Below are positions 34,519 to 43,184 of a stretch of DNA of 64,000 nucleotides, piece after piece. The translations under genes and the position numbers were made by a program. The number at the start of each line of letters is the position of its first letter. Position 1 is the first letter of the stretch. This DNA comes from Cryptosporangium aurantiacum (lineage in GTDB: Bacteria > Actinomycetota > Actinomycetes > Mycobacteriales > Cryptosporangiaceae): NCBI RefSeq assembly GCF_900143005.1, contig NZ_FRCS01000009.1, positions 186,001-250,000 of the forward strand, given 5' to 3'. The notes beneath the pieces are model-generated. The model worked only from the letters and a program-made list of their open reading frames with translations, did not search any database and had not been told where the DNA came from.

Positions 34519-35301
34519 GTGGACGCGTTTTATCGGAGCCTCGGCGACGGCCGGTACGAGAGCAGCGTGGCGACGGCGGGGCCGTGGAGCCCGGAGTCGC
34601 AGCACGCCGGGCCACCCTCGGGGTTGCTCGGCGCGGTGCTGGAGCAGCACGCCCCGCGGGAGGGCTTCCGGATCGCCCGGGTGACGCTGGAGATCCCCCG
34701 CCCGGTGCCGGTCGCCGAGCTGGAGGTCCGGGCCACCGTGCGGCATTCGACCGCCCGCACCGAGCTGCTCGACGGTGAGATCACCGCCGGTGGCCGCACG
34801 GTGATGCTGGCCCGCGCGTGGCGGGTCGTGGCCAGCCCGCACGACACCCCGACGCTGCGGCACGGCCCGCCGCCGCCAGGGGTGCCGGACGATCAGACCG
34901 CGGTGCTGGAGGTCCCCGGTATCCACACCGGCGGGTACCTCTCGGCGATGGAGTGGCGGTTCGCCGACGGGGCCGCGTTCCTCGACGACGGTCCCGGCAC
35001 GGCGTGGGTCCGGCAGCGGATCCCGCTGATCGCCGACGCCGAGGACACCCCGCTCACCCGGGCGCTGACGCTCGCCGACAGCAACTGGGCGGTCGGCTCG
35101 GAGCTCGACGTCGTCCGCCAATTGGTGATCAACACCGATGTGACGGTCGCGTTGCACCGCGACCCGGTCGGCGAATGGCTGTGCCTGCGGTCGGAGACCG
35201 CGGCCAGCCCGGACGGCTCGGGGCTGGCCGCGGGCCGCCTCGACGACCTCGCCGGTGACTGCGGCCGGGTCCTGCAGACCCTGCTGGTCGCCGGGCGTTA
35301 A
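34519..35301 (+). CDS. Acyl-CoA thioesterase-like double hotdog protein
   Basis: A 260-residue protein resembling TesB-type/acyl-CoA thioesterase-family double hotdogs: WSPESQHAGPPSGLLGAVLEQH is the N-terminal hotdog helix, and LTLADSNWAVGSELD plus NTDVTVALHRDPVGEWLCLRSE form the second. Such enzymes hydrolyse acyl-CoA thioesters. GTG 34519 is chosen because TAGGGT lies seven bases upstream. Its 3' end overlaps by 4 bp the end of the convergent XRE-cupin gene. Confidence 0.82.
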   Translation: MDAFYRSLGDGRYESSVATAGPWSPESQHAGPPSGLLGAVLEQHAPREGFRIARVTLEIPRPVPVAELEVRATVRHSTARTELLDGEITAGGRTVMLARAWRVVASPHDTPTLRHGPPPPGVPDDQTAVLEVPGIHTGGYLSAMEWRFADGAAFLDDGPGTAWVRQRIPLIADAEDTPLTRALTLADSNWAVGSELDVVRQLVINTDVTVALHRDPVGEWLCLRSETAASPDGSGLAAGRLDDLAGDCGRVLQTLLVAGR

Positions 35302-35885
35302 CCGCCCGCGGGGCGGGCCCGCACGTGCATGCGTTCGCCCTGCGGGCCGAACAACGCGAGGATCTCCACCGGTTGCGGGCCGGGGTTGGTGATCGCGTGC
35401 GGCGTCCGGCAGTCGAATTCGACGACTTCGCCGACGCCGAGCGTGAAGTCGTGTTCGCCGAGGACCAGCCGGAGCCGCCCGGACAGCACGTAGAGCCACT
35501 CGTAGCCCTCGTGGACCCGCTGCTCGGTGGGGTCGACGCTGGGCGGGGTCGGCGGGATGACCTGCTTGTAGGCGCGCACACCACCCAGGTGCTGCGAGAG
35601 CGGGATCGTCGTGCGGCCGTGCACGGTGTAGGGCCGCATGTGCACGCGCGGGTCGCCGGTGGTGGGGGCGCCGACCAGCTCGTCGAGCTGCACCTGGTGC
35701 GCGCGGGCCAGCGGCAGCAGCAGCTCCAGCGTCGGTTTGCGCTGCCCGGATTCCAGCCGGGACAGCGTGCTCACCGAGATGCCGGTGATCTCGGCCAGCT
35801 CGGTCAGCGTCGTCCCGCGCTCGGCGCGCAGCGCGCGCAGCCGCGACCCCACGGCGGTCAGGACCCGGTCGAAGTCGTCGCTCAC
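35298..35885 (-). CDS. XRE-family regulator with cupin domain
   Basis: About 195 residues. Residues ~5-65 hold the Cro/CI helix-turn-helix (LRALRAERGTTLTELAEITG, VSTLSRLESGQRKPTLELLL). Residues ~100-185 form a cupin sensor with HEGYEWLYVLSGRLRLVLGE and FDCRTPHAITNPGPQPVEILALF. Such proteins sense small molecules and control neighbouring metabolic genes. GTG 35885 begins the fold. It is divergent from the flavoenzyme-methyltransferase fusion, with tandem operators in between. Confidence 0.9.
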   Translation of the reverse strand: MSDDFDRVLTAVGSRLRALRAERGTTLTELAEITGISVSTLSRLESGQRKPTLELLLPLARAHQVQLDELVGAPTTGDPRVHMRPYTVHGRTTIPLSQHLGGVRAYKQVIPPTPPSVDPTEQRVHEGYEWLYVLSGRLRLVLGEHDFTLGVGEVVEFDCRTPHAITNPGPQPVEILALFGPQGERMHVRARPAGG

Positions 35886-35891
35886 CCCACT

Positions 35892-35931
35892 AGTTTGCCA
35901 CTTCGGCAAGAAAGTTTGTCAGTTCTGCGAG
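35892..35931. promoter_or_regulatory. Tandem operator between XRE-cupin and flavoenzyme genes
   Basis: AGTTTGCCACTTCGGCAAG (35892-35910) is repeated as AGTTTGTCAGTTCTGCGAG (35913-35931), 14 of 19 bases identical and exactly 21 bp apart, two helical turns. The first copy includes the perfect inverted repeat TTGCC-N5-GGCAA. This is well suited to two regulator dimers bound on the same DNA face. Confidence 0.7.
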
Positions 35932-35952
35932 TCCGGGTGCACGCTTCCGGCC

Positions 35953-37620
35953 ATGACGACACACTCCGAGGCAGTAGACGTGATGGTGATTGGTGGCGGC
36001 GCGGCCGGTCTGAGCGGCGCGGTCGTCCTGGGCCGGGCCCGCCGGTCGGTGCTGCTGGTCGACGCCGGTGAGCAGCGCAACTTGCCCGCGGACGGCGTCC
36101 ACAATTACTTGACCGCGGAGGGGATGCCTCCGCACGCCCTCGCCGCCGCGGGCCGGAAGGAAGCCGAAGGCTACGGTGTGCGGATCCTCGCCGGTCGGGT
36201 CACCGCCGCGGAGCCGCACGCCGGCGGGTTCCGGGTCACCCTCGAGGACGGCACGCGCGTGCAGGCGGCGCGGCTGCTGCTCGCGACCGGGATCACCGAC
36301 GAGCTGCCGCCGATCCCGGGCCTGGCCGACCGCTGGGGCCGTGACCTGCTGCACTGCCCGTACTGCCACGGCTGGGAGGTCCGCGACCGTCCGCTGGGCA
36401 TCGTGTCCACCGGCCCGTTCGCGGTGGAGCAGGCGCTGCTGTGGCGGCAGTGGAGCGACGACGTCACGCTGTTCCTGCACACCGGCCCGGAACCCACCGA
36501 CGAGCAGTACGAACAGCTGGCCGCGCGGGGTGTCGCGGTCGTCGACGGGGAGATCACCGGTGTGGAGGTGACCGACGACCGGCTCACCGGTGTCGTGCTG
36601 GCCGGCGGCCGGGTGGTCGCGCGCGCGGCGCTGGTCACCGCGACCACGATGAACGCGACGCTGCGCGGCCTGGAGGGGCTGGGCCTGGAACTCGAGGACC
36701 TGCTGCGCGACGGTCACCGGATCGGGCGCTACCTGCCGGCCGACCCGACCGGGAAGACCGCCGCGGCCGGGGTGTGGGCCGCCGGGAACCTGACCGTGCC
36801 GATGGCGCAGGTGATCGCGTCCGCGGCGGCCGGGACGATGGCCGGCGCGATGATCAACATGGACCTGGTGGCCGAGGACACGCGGCGCGCGGTCGCGGCG
36901 CGGCCGTTGCGCGCCGAGGAAGAATCTACGGTCAGCGCACGGGTGCTCGGCGACCGCCGGCACGGGGTGGAGGAGACGATGGCCGACGATCTCGCGGCGA
37001 CCTGGGACGCCCGCTACGCCGAGAGCGACCGGATCTGGAGCGGCGACCCGAACACCGCATTGGTCACGGAAGCCGGTGACCTGCCGCCGGGCCGCGCGCT
37101 GGACCTGGGCTGCGGTGAGGGCGGCGACGCGGTCTGGCTGGCCCGGCGCGGCTGGACGGTGACCGCGGTCGACATCTCCCGGGTGGCGCTGGAACGCGCC
37201 GCGCAGCACGCCGCGGACGCCGGGATCGCCGACCGGATCGACTTCCAGCGGCACAACCTCGCCGAGTCGTTCCCGGACGGCGAGTACGACCTGGTGTCCG
37301 CCCAGTTCCTGCACTCCTGGGGTGACATGCCGCGGGACGCGATCCTGGCGCGGGCCGCGGCGGCCGTCGCGCCGGGCGGGATCCTGCTGATCGAGGGCCA
37401 CTCCGGCGCGCCGCACTGGGAGAACCCCGACGGCACCCACGGCAGCCACGAGCACCCCGGACACGAACTGCCCGGCCCGGACCAGGTGATCGCCTCCCTG
37501 CAGCTCCCGGACGCGGAGTGGGAGCTGCTGGTCGTCGACGAGCACGCGCGGGAACGGACGCTGCCGGACGGGCGGACGATCCACCACGTCGACAACACGG
37601 TCAAGTACCGCCGCCGGTGA
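35953..37620 (+). CDS. Fusion of thioredoxin-reductase-like flavoenzyme and SAM methyltransferase
   Basis: A 555-residue two-domain protein. Residues ~1-305 are a thioredoxin-reductase-like FAD/NAD(P) enzyme: MVIGGGAAGLSGAVVLGRARR binds FAD, the redox-region motif is HCPYCHGWEVRD, and GVWAAGNLTVPMAQVIASAAAG is the C-terminal FAD motif. After a linker (AEEESTVSARVLGDRRHG) residues ~335-555 form a class I methyltransferase with SAM motif ALDLGCGEGGDAVWLARRGW. The fusion is read without a stop, and an internal start (ATGGCC at 36979) could also yield the methyltransferase alone. I know of similar actinobacterial fusions but no assigned function. It is controlled probably by the divergent XRE-cupin protein. 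Confidence 0.9.
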   Translation: MTTHSEAVDVMVIGGGAAGLSGAVVLGRARRSVLLVDAGEQRNLPADGVHNYLTAEGMPPHALAAAGRKEAEGYGVRILAGRVTAAEPHAGGFRVTLEDGTRVQAARLLLATGITDELPPIPGLADRWGRDLLHCPYCHGWEVRDRPLGIVSTGPFAVEQALLWRQWSDDVTLFLHTGPEPTDEQYEQLAARGVAVVDGEITGVEVTDDRLTGVVLAGGRVVARAALVTATTMNATLRGLEGLGLELEDLLRDGHRIGRYLPADPTGKTAAAGVWAAGNLTVPMAQVIASAAAGTMAGAMINMDLVAEDTRRAVAARPLRAEEESTVSARVLGDRRHGVEETMADDLAATWDARYAESDRIWSGDPNTALVTEAGDLPPGRALDLGCGEGGDAVWLARRGWTVTAVDISRVALERAAQHAADAGIADRIDFQRHNLAESFPDGEYDLVSAQFLHSWGDMPRDAILARAAAAVAPGGILLIEGHSGAPHWENPDGTHGSHEHPGHELPGPDQVIASLQLPDAEWELLVVDEHARERTLPDGRTIHHVDNTVKYRRR

Positions 37621-37626
37621 CCGTCC

Positions 37627-38442
37627 TCAGAGGGACGCGTCGAGGAAGGTGATCAGCGCGCGGGCCAGCGCGACCCGGTGGTCGGCCAGCGCGTGGTCGG
37701 TCGGCCACACGTGCGCGGTGAGCCGGGCGTCCGCGTAGGCCGCCACCAGCGGGTCGTGGTGGTCGCCGGGCGGGGACACGTCGTCGCGGGACCCGGCGAC
37801 CAGCAGCACCGGCCGCCCGGCCAGCGCCGGTCCGAGCGTGGTCAGCCGCCACCCCTCGGGCGCGGCGACCATCTCCTCGACCAGGGCCTCGCTGCTGGTG
37901 CCGGCCAGCGGCCCGACCGCACCGGCCCAGCCGGTGACGTACGCGGCGCGGGCGTCGGGGCCGGAGCGGGCGTCGGCGGCGGCCACGCCGAAGTCGAATC
38001 CGGCCAGGGACGCGACCGCGCCGATGGCGGGGTCGGCGGCCGCGGTGTGCAGCGCGACGAAACCGCCCATGCTGTGCCCGGCCAGCGCGATCCGCTGCGG
38101 GTCGAGGCGGTGCGCGGCGTCCGCGGTGCGGATCGCCGCCACCGCCGCGGCGGCGTCGTCCCGGACGTTGCCCCAGGAGAACCCGCCCGGGCTCCCCCAC
38201 GCGCCGCGGTAGTGGAACACCAGCGTCGCGTACCCGGCGCGGCGCAGCGCCTGCGCGAGGTCGAAGTTCCGCTCGTTACCGGGAAAGCCGTGCAGGACGA
38301 CGACGACCGGGTGCGGCCCCGGCCCGGCCGGGACGTGCAGGACGCCGAGCAGGTCCAGGCCGGCGCTGGGCACCGCGAACGGCACCGTCACGGCGGGCGG
38401 CTGGGTGTCCGCGGGGGGATCAGTGATCAGCGGGTCGGTCAC
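37627..38442 (-). CDS. Alpha/beta hydrolase (dienelactone hydrolase/acyl-peptidase-like)
   Basis: A 271-residue hydrolase. VVVVLHGFPGNERNFD gives the oxyanion strand, LAGHSMGGFVALH the Ser nucleophile, AGSRDDVSPP the acid, and WPTDHALADHRV the His. It could act on esters or peptides. GTG 38442 has TAGGCT exactly six bases upstream, so the transcript is probably leaderless. It is convergent with the flavoenzyme fusion, with 6 bp between stops. Confidence 0.85.
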   Translation of the reverse strand: MTDPLITDPPADTQPPAVTVPFAVPSAGLDLLGVLHVPAGPGPHPVVVVLHGFPGNERNFDLAQALRRAGYATLVFHYRGAWGSPGGFSWGNVRDDAAAAVAAIRTADAAHRLDPQRIALAGHSMGGFVALHTAAADPAIGAVASLAGFDFGVAAADARSGPDARAAYVTGWAGAVGPLAGTSSEALVEEMVAAPEGWRLTTLGPALAGRPVLLVAGSRDDVSPPGDHHDPLVAAYADARLTAHVWPTDHALADHRVALARALITFLDASL

Positions 38443-38504
38443 CGCCGGAGCCTAACCCGGCCGGTCAGCGGCTCCGCTGCCACAGTCCCCGCCCCGACCG
38501 CCGG

Positions 38505-38536
38505 CCGATCGGCCAGGGATCACCCTGGCCGATCGG
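38505..38536 (-). terminator. Terminator after the ABC permease gene
   Basis: CCGATCGGCCAGGG (38505-38518) pairs perfectly with CCCTGGCCGATCGG (38523-38536) around ATCA. It starts 12 bp beyond the permease stop on the minus strand and separates the ABC operon from the hydrolase gene. Confidence 0.85.
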
Positions 38537-38547
38537 GCGCAGCGGGG

Positions 38548-40911
38548 TTATTCGGTGCGTAGCGCCGTCGCGGTGCGGGTCTTGGCCGCCCACCCGGCGG
38601 GCAGCAGCGCACCGGCTCCGGCGAGCGCCAGCCCGCCCAGCGCGAAGATCGTCAGCTGCACCGGGTGGAACACGGTCATGATCACCGGCGGCAGTTCCAC
38701 CCCGGCGCCGTGCCCCATCGCCGGAACCATGATGCCGTGCATCAGCACCCCCGCCGGGACACCGATCAGGCCGCCGGCCAGCCCGATCAACGCGACCGAC
38801 GAGAGAACCGCGGTGAGGGTCTGCCGGGGTGTCATCCCGAGCGCCTTGTGGATCCCGATGTCGTGGACGCGGGCCCGGACGTCCAGCACGACCGCGTTGA
38901 GGACACCGAGCCCGGCGACGGTCACCAGCATCAGCGTCAGCAGACCGGCCAGCGCGTCGATGATGAGGATCAGCTCGTCGACGCCCTCGCTCTCGATGTG
39001 CACGCCGAGGCCCAGCGGTTCCAGGGCGGTGGTCAGCGTCTGCGCGTAAGCGGTCACGTCGGTGCCGTCGGCGACACCGACCTGCCATGTGCCCGGCTGC
39101 AGGTCAGCGGCGCCCTGGGTCATGACCAGCCCGTCGTTGTCGCCCGGGTCGAACACCTCACCGACGATTGTCAGCGTCACCGCGGCCCCTTCGTCGGGGG
39201 TGACCGTGATCGTGTCGCCGAGTTCCCGGTCGGTGTTGCGCAGCACCTCGGTGGGGACGACCGCCTCACCGGGCTTGGTGAACCAGCGCCCGGACACCAG
39301 CTCGTAGCCGGCCCAGCCGGGGTTCGCGGTGTACTGGGCGTACGTGGTGTTTCCCGAGATGCCGGGGACGGCCGCTTCGGTCTCCTTGACGCCGACGTAC
39401 CGGCCGGTGCCTTCCTGGGCGTCGAGGACCGCGGTGACCTTCGCCGGGTCGACGGGGTCCGGTTTGGCCGGTGGTCCCTCCCGCTCCCCGCCCGGCGGCA
39501 TGTTCTGCGGGCCGAAGCTGTCGACGATGATCTGCGCACCGGAGTGCTCGGCGGCGACCTGGATCCGGTTGAGCGACGTCGCGAGCCCTGCCGCCAGCGT
39601 CACCGCGGCCGCACCGAACGCGATCGCGACGACCATCGCACCCGCGCGCAGCGGAGCGCTGAACGGACGGGCCAGACCCAGGGTGACCGGCCGCGGCAGC
39701 GGGAGCCGCCCGGCCAGCCGCGCCGCGTACTGCCCGCGGCGTGCCGCCGGGGTACGGCCCACCGCGAGCGCGTCGACCGCCGAGAGCCGGCCGGCGCGTC
39801 CGGCGGCGGCCGACGCGGTGACCGTCACGATCAGCAGCACCCCGCCGAGCACGACGACGTCGACCCACGGCGCGATCGTCAACGCGACCGTGCCATAGAG
39901 GTCCTCGGTGCGGGTCAGCAGCGGGACCGCGATCAGGTTCCCCGCGACGGCGCCGATGCCCGCGCCGATCACCGCCGGGATCAGCGCCTGCGCCACGTAG
40001 GCGCGGACGACCTGCGCGGGCGTGAACCCGAGGGCCTTGAGGATCCCGATCCGGCGCAGCGTCGACCCGACCGCCCCGGCGATCACCGTCCCCACGATCA
40101 GGACCGACAGCAGCAGGCTCAACCCGCCGAACGCCAGCAGGAACGGCACGAACAGCGACGTCTGCACGTTCGCGGCCTTCTTCACGGTCAGCCACGTCTT
40201 GGCGCTGGTCACGGCGCCGTCCGGCAGCGCGGCGGCGACGGTTTTGCGGGCGGTGGTGAGCTGCGCGTCGGTGCCGGCGTCGCTGAACCGGTAGAGCATC
40301 TGGTAGCTCGTCACCGGCGGCTTCAGCGCGGCCAGGCCCGCCGGGGTCATCCACGCGTCGGCGGTGTCGCTCACCGACCGGGCCAGACCGACGACGGTGA
40401 CTTCCCGGCGGTTCGGGCTCTCGCCCAGCCGCACGGTCTGTCCGACCGCGGTGCGGAAACCGCTGCCGCCGCGCACCACGACCTCGTCGGGGTTCTGCGC
40501 CCACCGGCCGTCGGTGAGCGTCACCCGGTCGACGCTGTCACCCGGCCCGGTGCGTCCGACGACCGTCCACATCGGGCCGCGGGCCCCTTCCGGGTCCGAC
40601 ATGCCCGGCGGGGGCGGCGGGAGCATCATGACCTGCGCGGTCGGGAACGGGCCCGCGGTCTCGGTGACGCCGTCGGCGTCGGCGGTCGCGGCCAGCTGCG
40701 CGGCCGTGGCCTTCTTCGGGTCGGTCAGGACGTTGAGGTGCGCGCCGTTCTGCGCGACGAACGCGTGGTCGAACGGCGCGTTCGACGCCACCAGCAGGCC
40801 GACGCCGAGCAGCCCCGCGGTGACCGCCGCGGCCGTCGCGAGCGTGATCACGACGGTCTGCACCCAGCGGCGGTGCACGCCGGAGCGGACGACCTTGCTC
40901 AGCGCGCTCAT
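38548..40911 (-). CDS. ABC transporter permease (FtsX/MacB-like, two-lobed)
   Basis: A 787-residue FtsX-family permease. After an N-terminal helix (VVITLATAAAVTAGLLGVGLLVA) comes an extracellular domain (~40-250), then three helices with the FtsX motif (LRRIGILKALGFTPAQVVRAYV), a second helix and extracellular domain, and a final three-helix FtsX unit (VHDIGIHKALGMTPRQTLTAVL). This is the MacB/LolCDE-type mechanotransmission architecture, exporting or extracting lipids and peptides. Its ATG overlaps the ATPase stop as ATGA. A two-component system lies divergently upstream and probably controls the pair. Confidence 0.9.
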   Translation of the reverse strand: MSALSKVVRSGVHRRWVQTVVITLATAAAVTAGLLGVGLLVASNAPFDHAFVAQNGAHLNVLTDPKKATAAQLAATADADGVTETAGPFPTAQVMMLPPPPPGMSDPEGARGPMWTVVGRTGPGDSVDRVTLTDGRWAQNPDEVVVRGGSGFRTAVGQTVRLGESPNRREVTVVGLARSVSDTADAWMTPAGLAALKPPVTSYQMLYRFSDAGTDAQLTTARKTVAAALPDGAVTSAKTWLTVKKAANVQTSLFVPFLLAFGGLSLLLSVLIVGTVIAGAVGSTLRRIGILKALGFTPAQVVRAYVAQALIPAVIGAGIGAVAGNLIAVPLLTRTEDLYGTVALTIAPWVDVVVLGGVLLIVTVTASAAAGRAGRLSAVDALAVGRTPAARRGQYAARLAGRLPLPRPVTLGLARPFSAPLRAGAMVVAIAFGAAAVTLAAGLATSLNRIQVAAEHSGAQIIVDSFGPQNMPPGGEREGPPAKPDPVDPAKVTAVLDAQEGTGRYVGVKETEAAVPGISGNTTYAQYTANPGWAGYELVSGRWFTKPGEAVVPTEVLRNTDRELGDTITVTPDEGAAVTLTIVGEVFDPGDNDGLVMTQGAADLQPGTWQVGVADGTDVTAYAQTLTTALEPLGLGVHIESEGVDELILIIDALAGLLTLMLVTVAGLGVLNAVVLDVRARVHDIGIHKALGMTPRQTLTAVLSSVALIGLAGGLIGVPAGVLMHGIMVPAMGHGAGVELPPVIMTVFHPVQLTIFALGGLALAGAGALLPAGWAAKTRTATALRTE

Positions 40912-41603
40912 CGCAGCGGCGCCAAGGCGGTATCCGCGGCGATCCGGCCGTCGACGACCTCGATCGTGCGGGTCGCGCACTGCTCGGCCAGCGTCCGGTC
41001 GTGGGTGACCAGGACGATCGTCTGCCCGTCGGCGTGCAGGGCGGTGAGCAGCCGCCGGACCTCGGTGCCGGATGCGGTGTCCAGCGCGCCGGTGGGTTCG
41101 TCGGCCAGCAGCAGCGCGGGGCGGTTCATCAGCGCGCGGGCCACCGCGACCCGCTGCCGCTCACCGCCGGAGAGCCGCCCGGGGTAGGCGCGGGCGTGCC
41201 GGTCGATGCCGAGGCCGCGCAGCAGTTCGGTGGCGCGGGTGTGGGTTTCGCGCTTGGCGCCGCCGGCCAGCTGGGCGGACAGCACGATGTTGTCGAACAC
41301 GGTCAGGTCGTCCAGCAGGTTGAAGAACTGGAACACCAGCCCGATCGTGGCGCGCCGGTACCGGGCGGAGGCGGCCTCGCTGAGCGTGTCGATGCGTTTC
41401 CCGCCGACCGTGACCGTGCCGCTCGTGGGTTTGTCCAGGCCCGCGATGAGGTTGAGCAGCGTGGACTTGCCGCTGCCGGAGGGGCCGAGGATCGCCAGTG
41501 CCTCCCCGGTCGCGACGCTCAGCGACACGTCGTCGAGCGCGGGCGGTCCGCTGTCGTAGCGGCGGCTGACGTTCTGCAGTGCGATGAGCGGTTCGGTGCT
41601 CAT
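40908..41603 (-). CDS. ABC transporter ATP-binding protein (MacB/LolD-like)
   Basis: A 231-residue ATPase with Walker A LGPSGSGKSTLLNLIAG at ~40-55, Q-loop VFQFFNLLDDLTVFDN, signature LSGGERQRVAVARALMNRP and Walker B LLLADEPTGALDTASG. These are the LolD/MacB-type sequences that partner FtsX-like permeases. It is translationally coupled to the permease through a 4-bp overlap. The message starts in the 204-bp gap shared with the histidine kinase gene. Confidence 0.92.
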   Translation of the reverse strand: MSTEPLIALQNVSRRYDSGPPALDDVSLSVATGEALAILGPSGSGKSTLLNLIAGLDKPTSGTVTVGGKRIDTLSEAASARYRRATIGLVFQFFNLLDDLTVFDNIVLSAQLAGGAKRETHTRATELLRGLGIDRHARAYPGRLSGGERQRVAVARALMNRPALLLADEPTGALDTASGTEVRRLLTALHADGQTIVLVTHDRTLAEQCATRTIEVVDGRIAADTALAPLR

Positions 41604-41807
41604 GAAAGGCTCCGTCTTCGGCGTCCGATGTGGTGCGGTGGACGCTAGGAGCCGCGCCGGTGCCGACGCGTCGGCCGCGGTGCGGCTTTCCGGTCGTCCG
41701 CGGGGACCACCCGGGGGCGTGTCATCCTTGCGGCGTAGTCCGCGCAGCGGCGCGGGTGATCCGCGGGACCGACGCCGCGGGTCGCGCTCGCGGCGGAGAA
41801 TGAGCCG

Positions 41808-43184
41808 GTGATCCAGGAACGGCTCCGCGCCACGGCCGGCGCGGTGCGCACGCTGACCGGCCGGGCGCTGCGGCGCTCCGGGCCGCTTCCACCGCTGTCG
41901 CGGCACAACTGGCTGTTCGACCTCGGCCTGGCGTTCGGCCTCGGACTGATCGCGATCCTCACCCTCGGCGAGGACGGGCCCGACCAGCCCGCGCGGCGGG
42001 TCGGGCCGGACGGCTTCGAGCCGCTGCCACCGGAACCCGTCCGGCCGCCGATCGAGCCCGACGAGACCGCGCCCTGGTCGGACTGGTCCGGTCAGGCGCT
42101 GATGTGCGTGCTGATCGTCGCGCCGCTGGTGTTCCGCCGCCGCTACCCGCTCTCGATGCTGTGGGTCGTGCTGGTCACCGCACAGTTCGTCGTCGACGAA
42201 CCGGAACTGCTGCGGCTCTCGTTCTACGTCTGCGTCATCGCGGCGTACAGCGCCGCGGTTTACAGCCCGTACCGGCTGCCGGCGCTGGCGAGCCTGCCCG
42301 CCGCCGCGTTGTTCTACGCCGAGTTGCAGAGAGACGCCGCCGAACCGCACGTCGCCGGAGCGTTCGCCCCGGTTGACGCCGTGCCGTCCAACGCGGTGCC
42401 GTTCCTCATCCTGGTGCCGATCGGCGTCGCCGCGTACGGGCTGCGCAGCTGGCGGTCCCGGGCCGACGCCGAACGGGCCCGCGCCGCGGCGCTGGAACAG
42501 GAACGCGCCGAAGCGGTCCGCCGTGCCACCGCCCGGGAACGGGCCCGGATCGCCCGCGAACTGCACGACGTCGTGACGCACAACGTGAGCGTGATGGTGA
42601 TCCAGGCCGGTGCCGCCCGTAAAGTCCTCGACAGCGCACCCGACCAGGCCCGCGACGCGCTGCTGGCGGTGGAGGCCGGTGGGCGCGCGGCGATGACCGA
42701 ACTGCGGCACGTGATGGGGCTGCTGACGATCGACACCGACGACGCCGAACCCGACCTCGCGCCGCAACCGGGCCTCGCGCAGGTCGAACCGCTGATCGAC
42801 CGGGTACGGGCCGCGGGCGTCGCGGTGGAGCTGGTGGTCACCGGCGCACCGGGCCCCTTACCGGAAGGAATCGACCTGGCCGCGTACCGGGTGGTGCAGG
42901 AAGCGCTGACCAACACCGTGAAACACGCGGCGGGCGCCCCTGCGGTGGTGCGCATCGACTACGGTGCCGACCGGCTGTGGATCGAGGTCACCGACGCCGG
43001 CGGCCTGGCGTCCGAATCGCACTCCGACGGGCTGGGGCAGGGGCTGATCGGCTTGCGCGAACGCCTCGCCGTGTACGGGGGAACCCTGCAGGCCGGGCCC
43101 CGGATCCGCGGCGGGTACCGGGTCGAGGCGGTCATCCCCCTCCGGAACGCCGACGTGCCCCGGCTGCCGGTGGAGACCCGATGA
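41808..43184 (+). CDS. NarL/LiaS-type sensor histidine kinase (HPK7)
   Basis: A 458-residue kinase with about five membrane helices in residues ~36-212, including an acidic extracellular loop (about 55-95). The dimerisation/phosphorylation motif RARIARELHDVVTHNVSVM gives His253, followed by a short HATPase domain with QEALTNTVKHA and GLGQGLIGLRERLAVYGG. It probably senses a membrane-linked signal, perhaps a compound handled by the ABC transporter. GTG 41808 has a GAGAAT box six bases upstream. The response regulator overlaps its stop. Confidence 0.92.
   Translation: MIQERLRATAGAVRTLTGRALRRSGPLPPLSRHNWLFDLGLAFGLGLIAILTLGEDGPDQPARRVGPDGFEPLPPEPVRPPIEPDETAPWSDWSGQALMCVLIVAPLVFRRRYPLSMLWVVLVTAQFVVDEPELLRLSFYVCVIAAYSAAVYSPYRLPALASLPAAALFYAELQRDAAEPHVAGAFAPVDAVPSNAVPFLILVPIGVAAYGLRSWRSRADAERARAAALEQERAEAVRRATARERARIARELHDVVTHNVSVMVIQAGAARKVLDSAPDQARDALLAVEAGGRAAMTELRHVMGLLTIDTDDAEPDLAPQPGLAQVEPLIDRVRAAGVAVELVVTGAPGPLPEGIDLAAYRVVQEALTNTVKHAAGAPAVVRIDYGADRLWIEVTDAGGLASESHSDGLGQGLIGLRERLAVYGGTLQAGPRIRGGYRVEAVIPLRNADVPRLPVETR

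Noticed and set aside
35638-35952. N-terminal extension of the flavoenzyme fusion to 35638
   Set aside because: It runs opposite the XRE-cupin gene and through its operator; the FAD motif begins right after ATG 35953.
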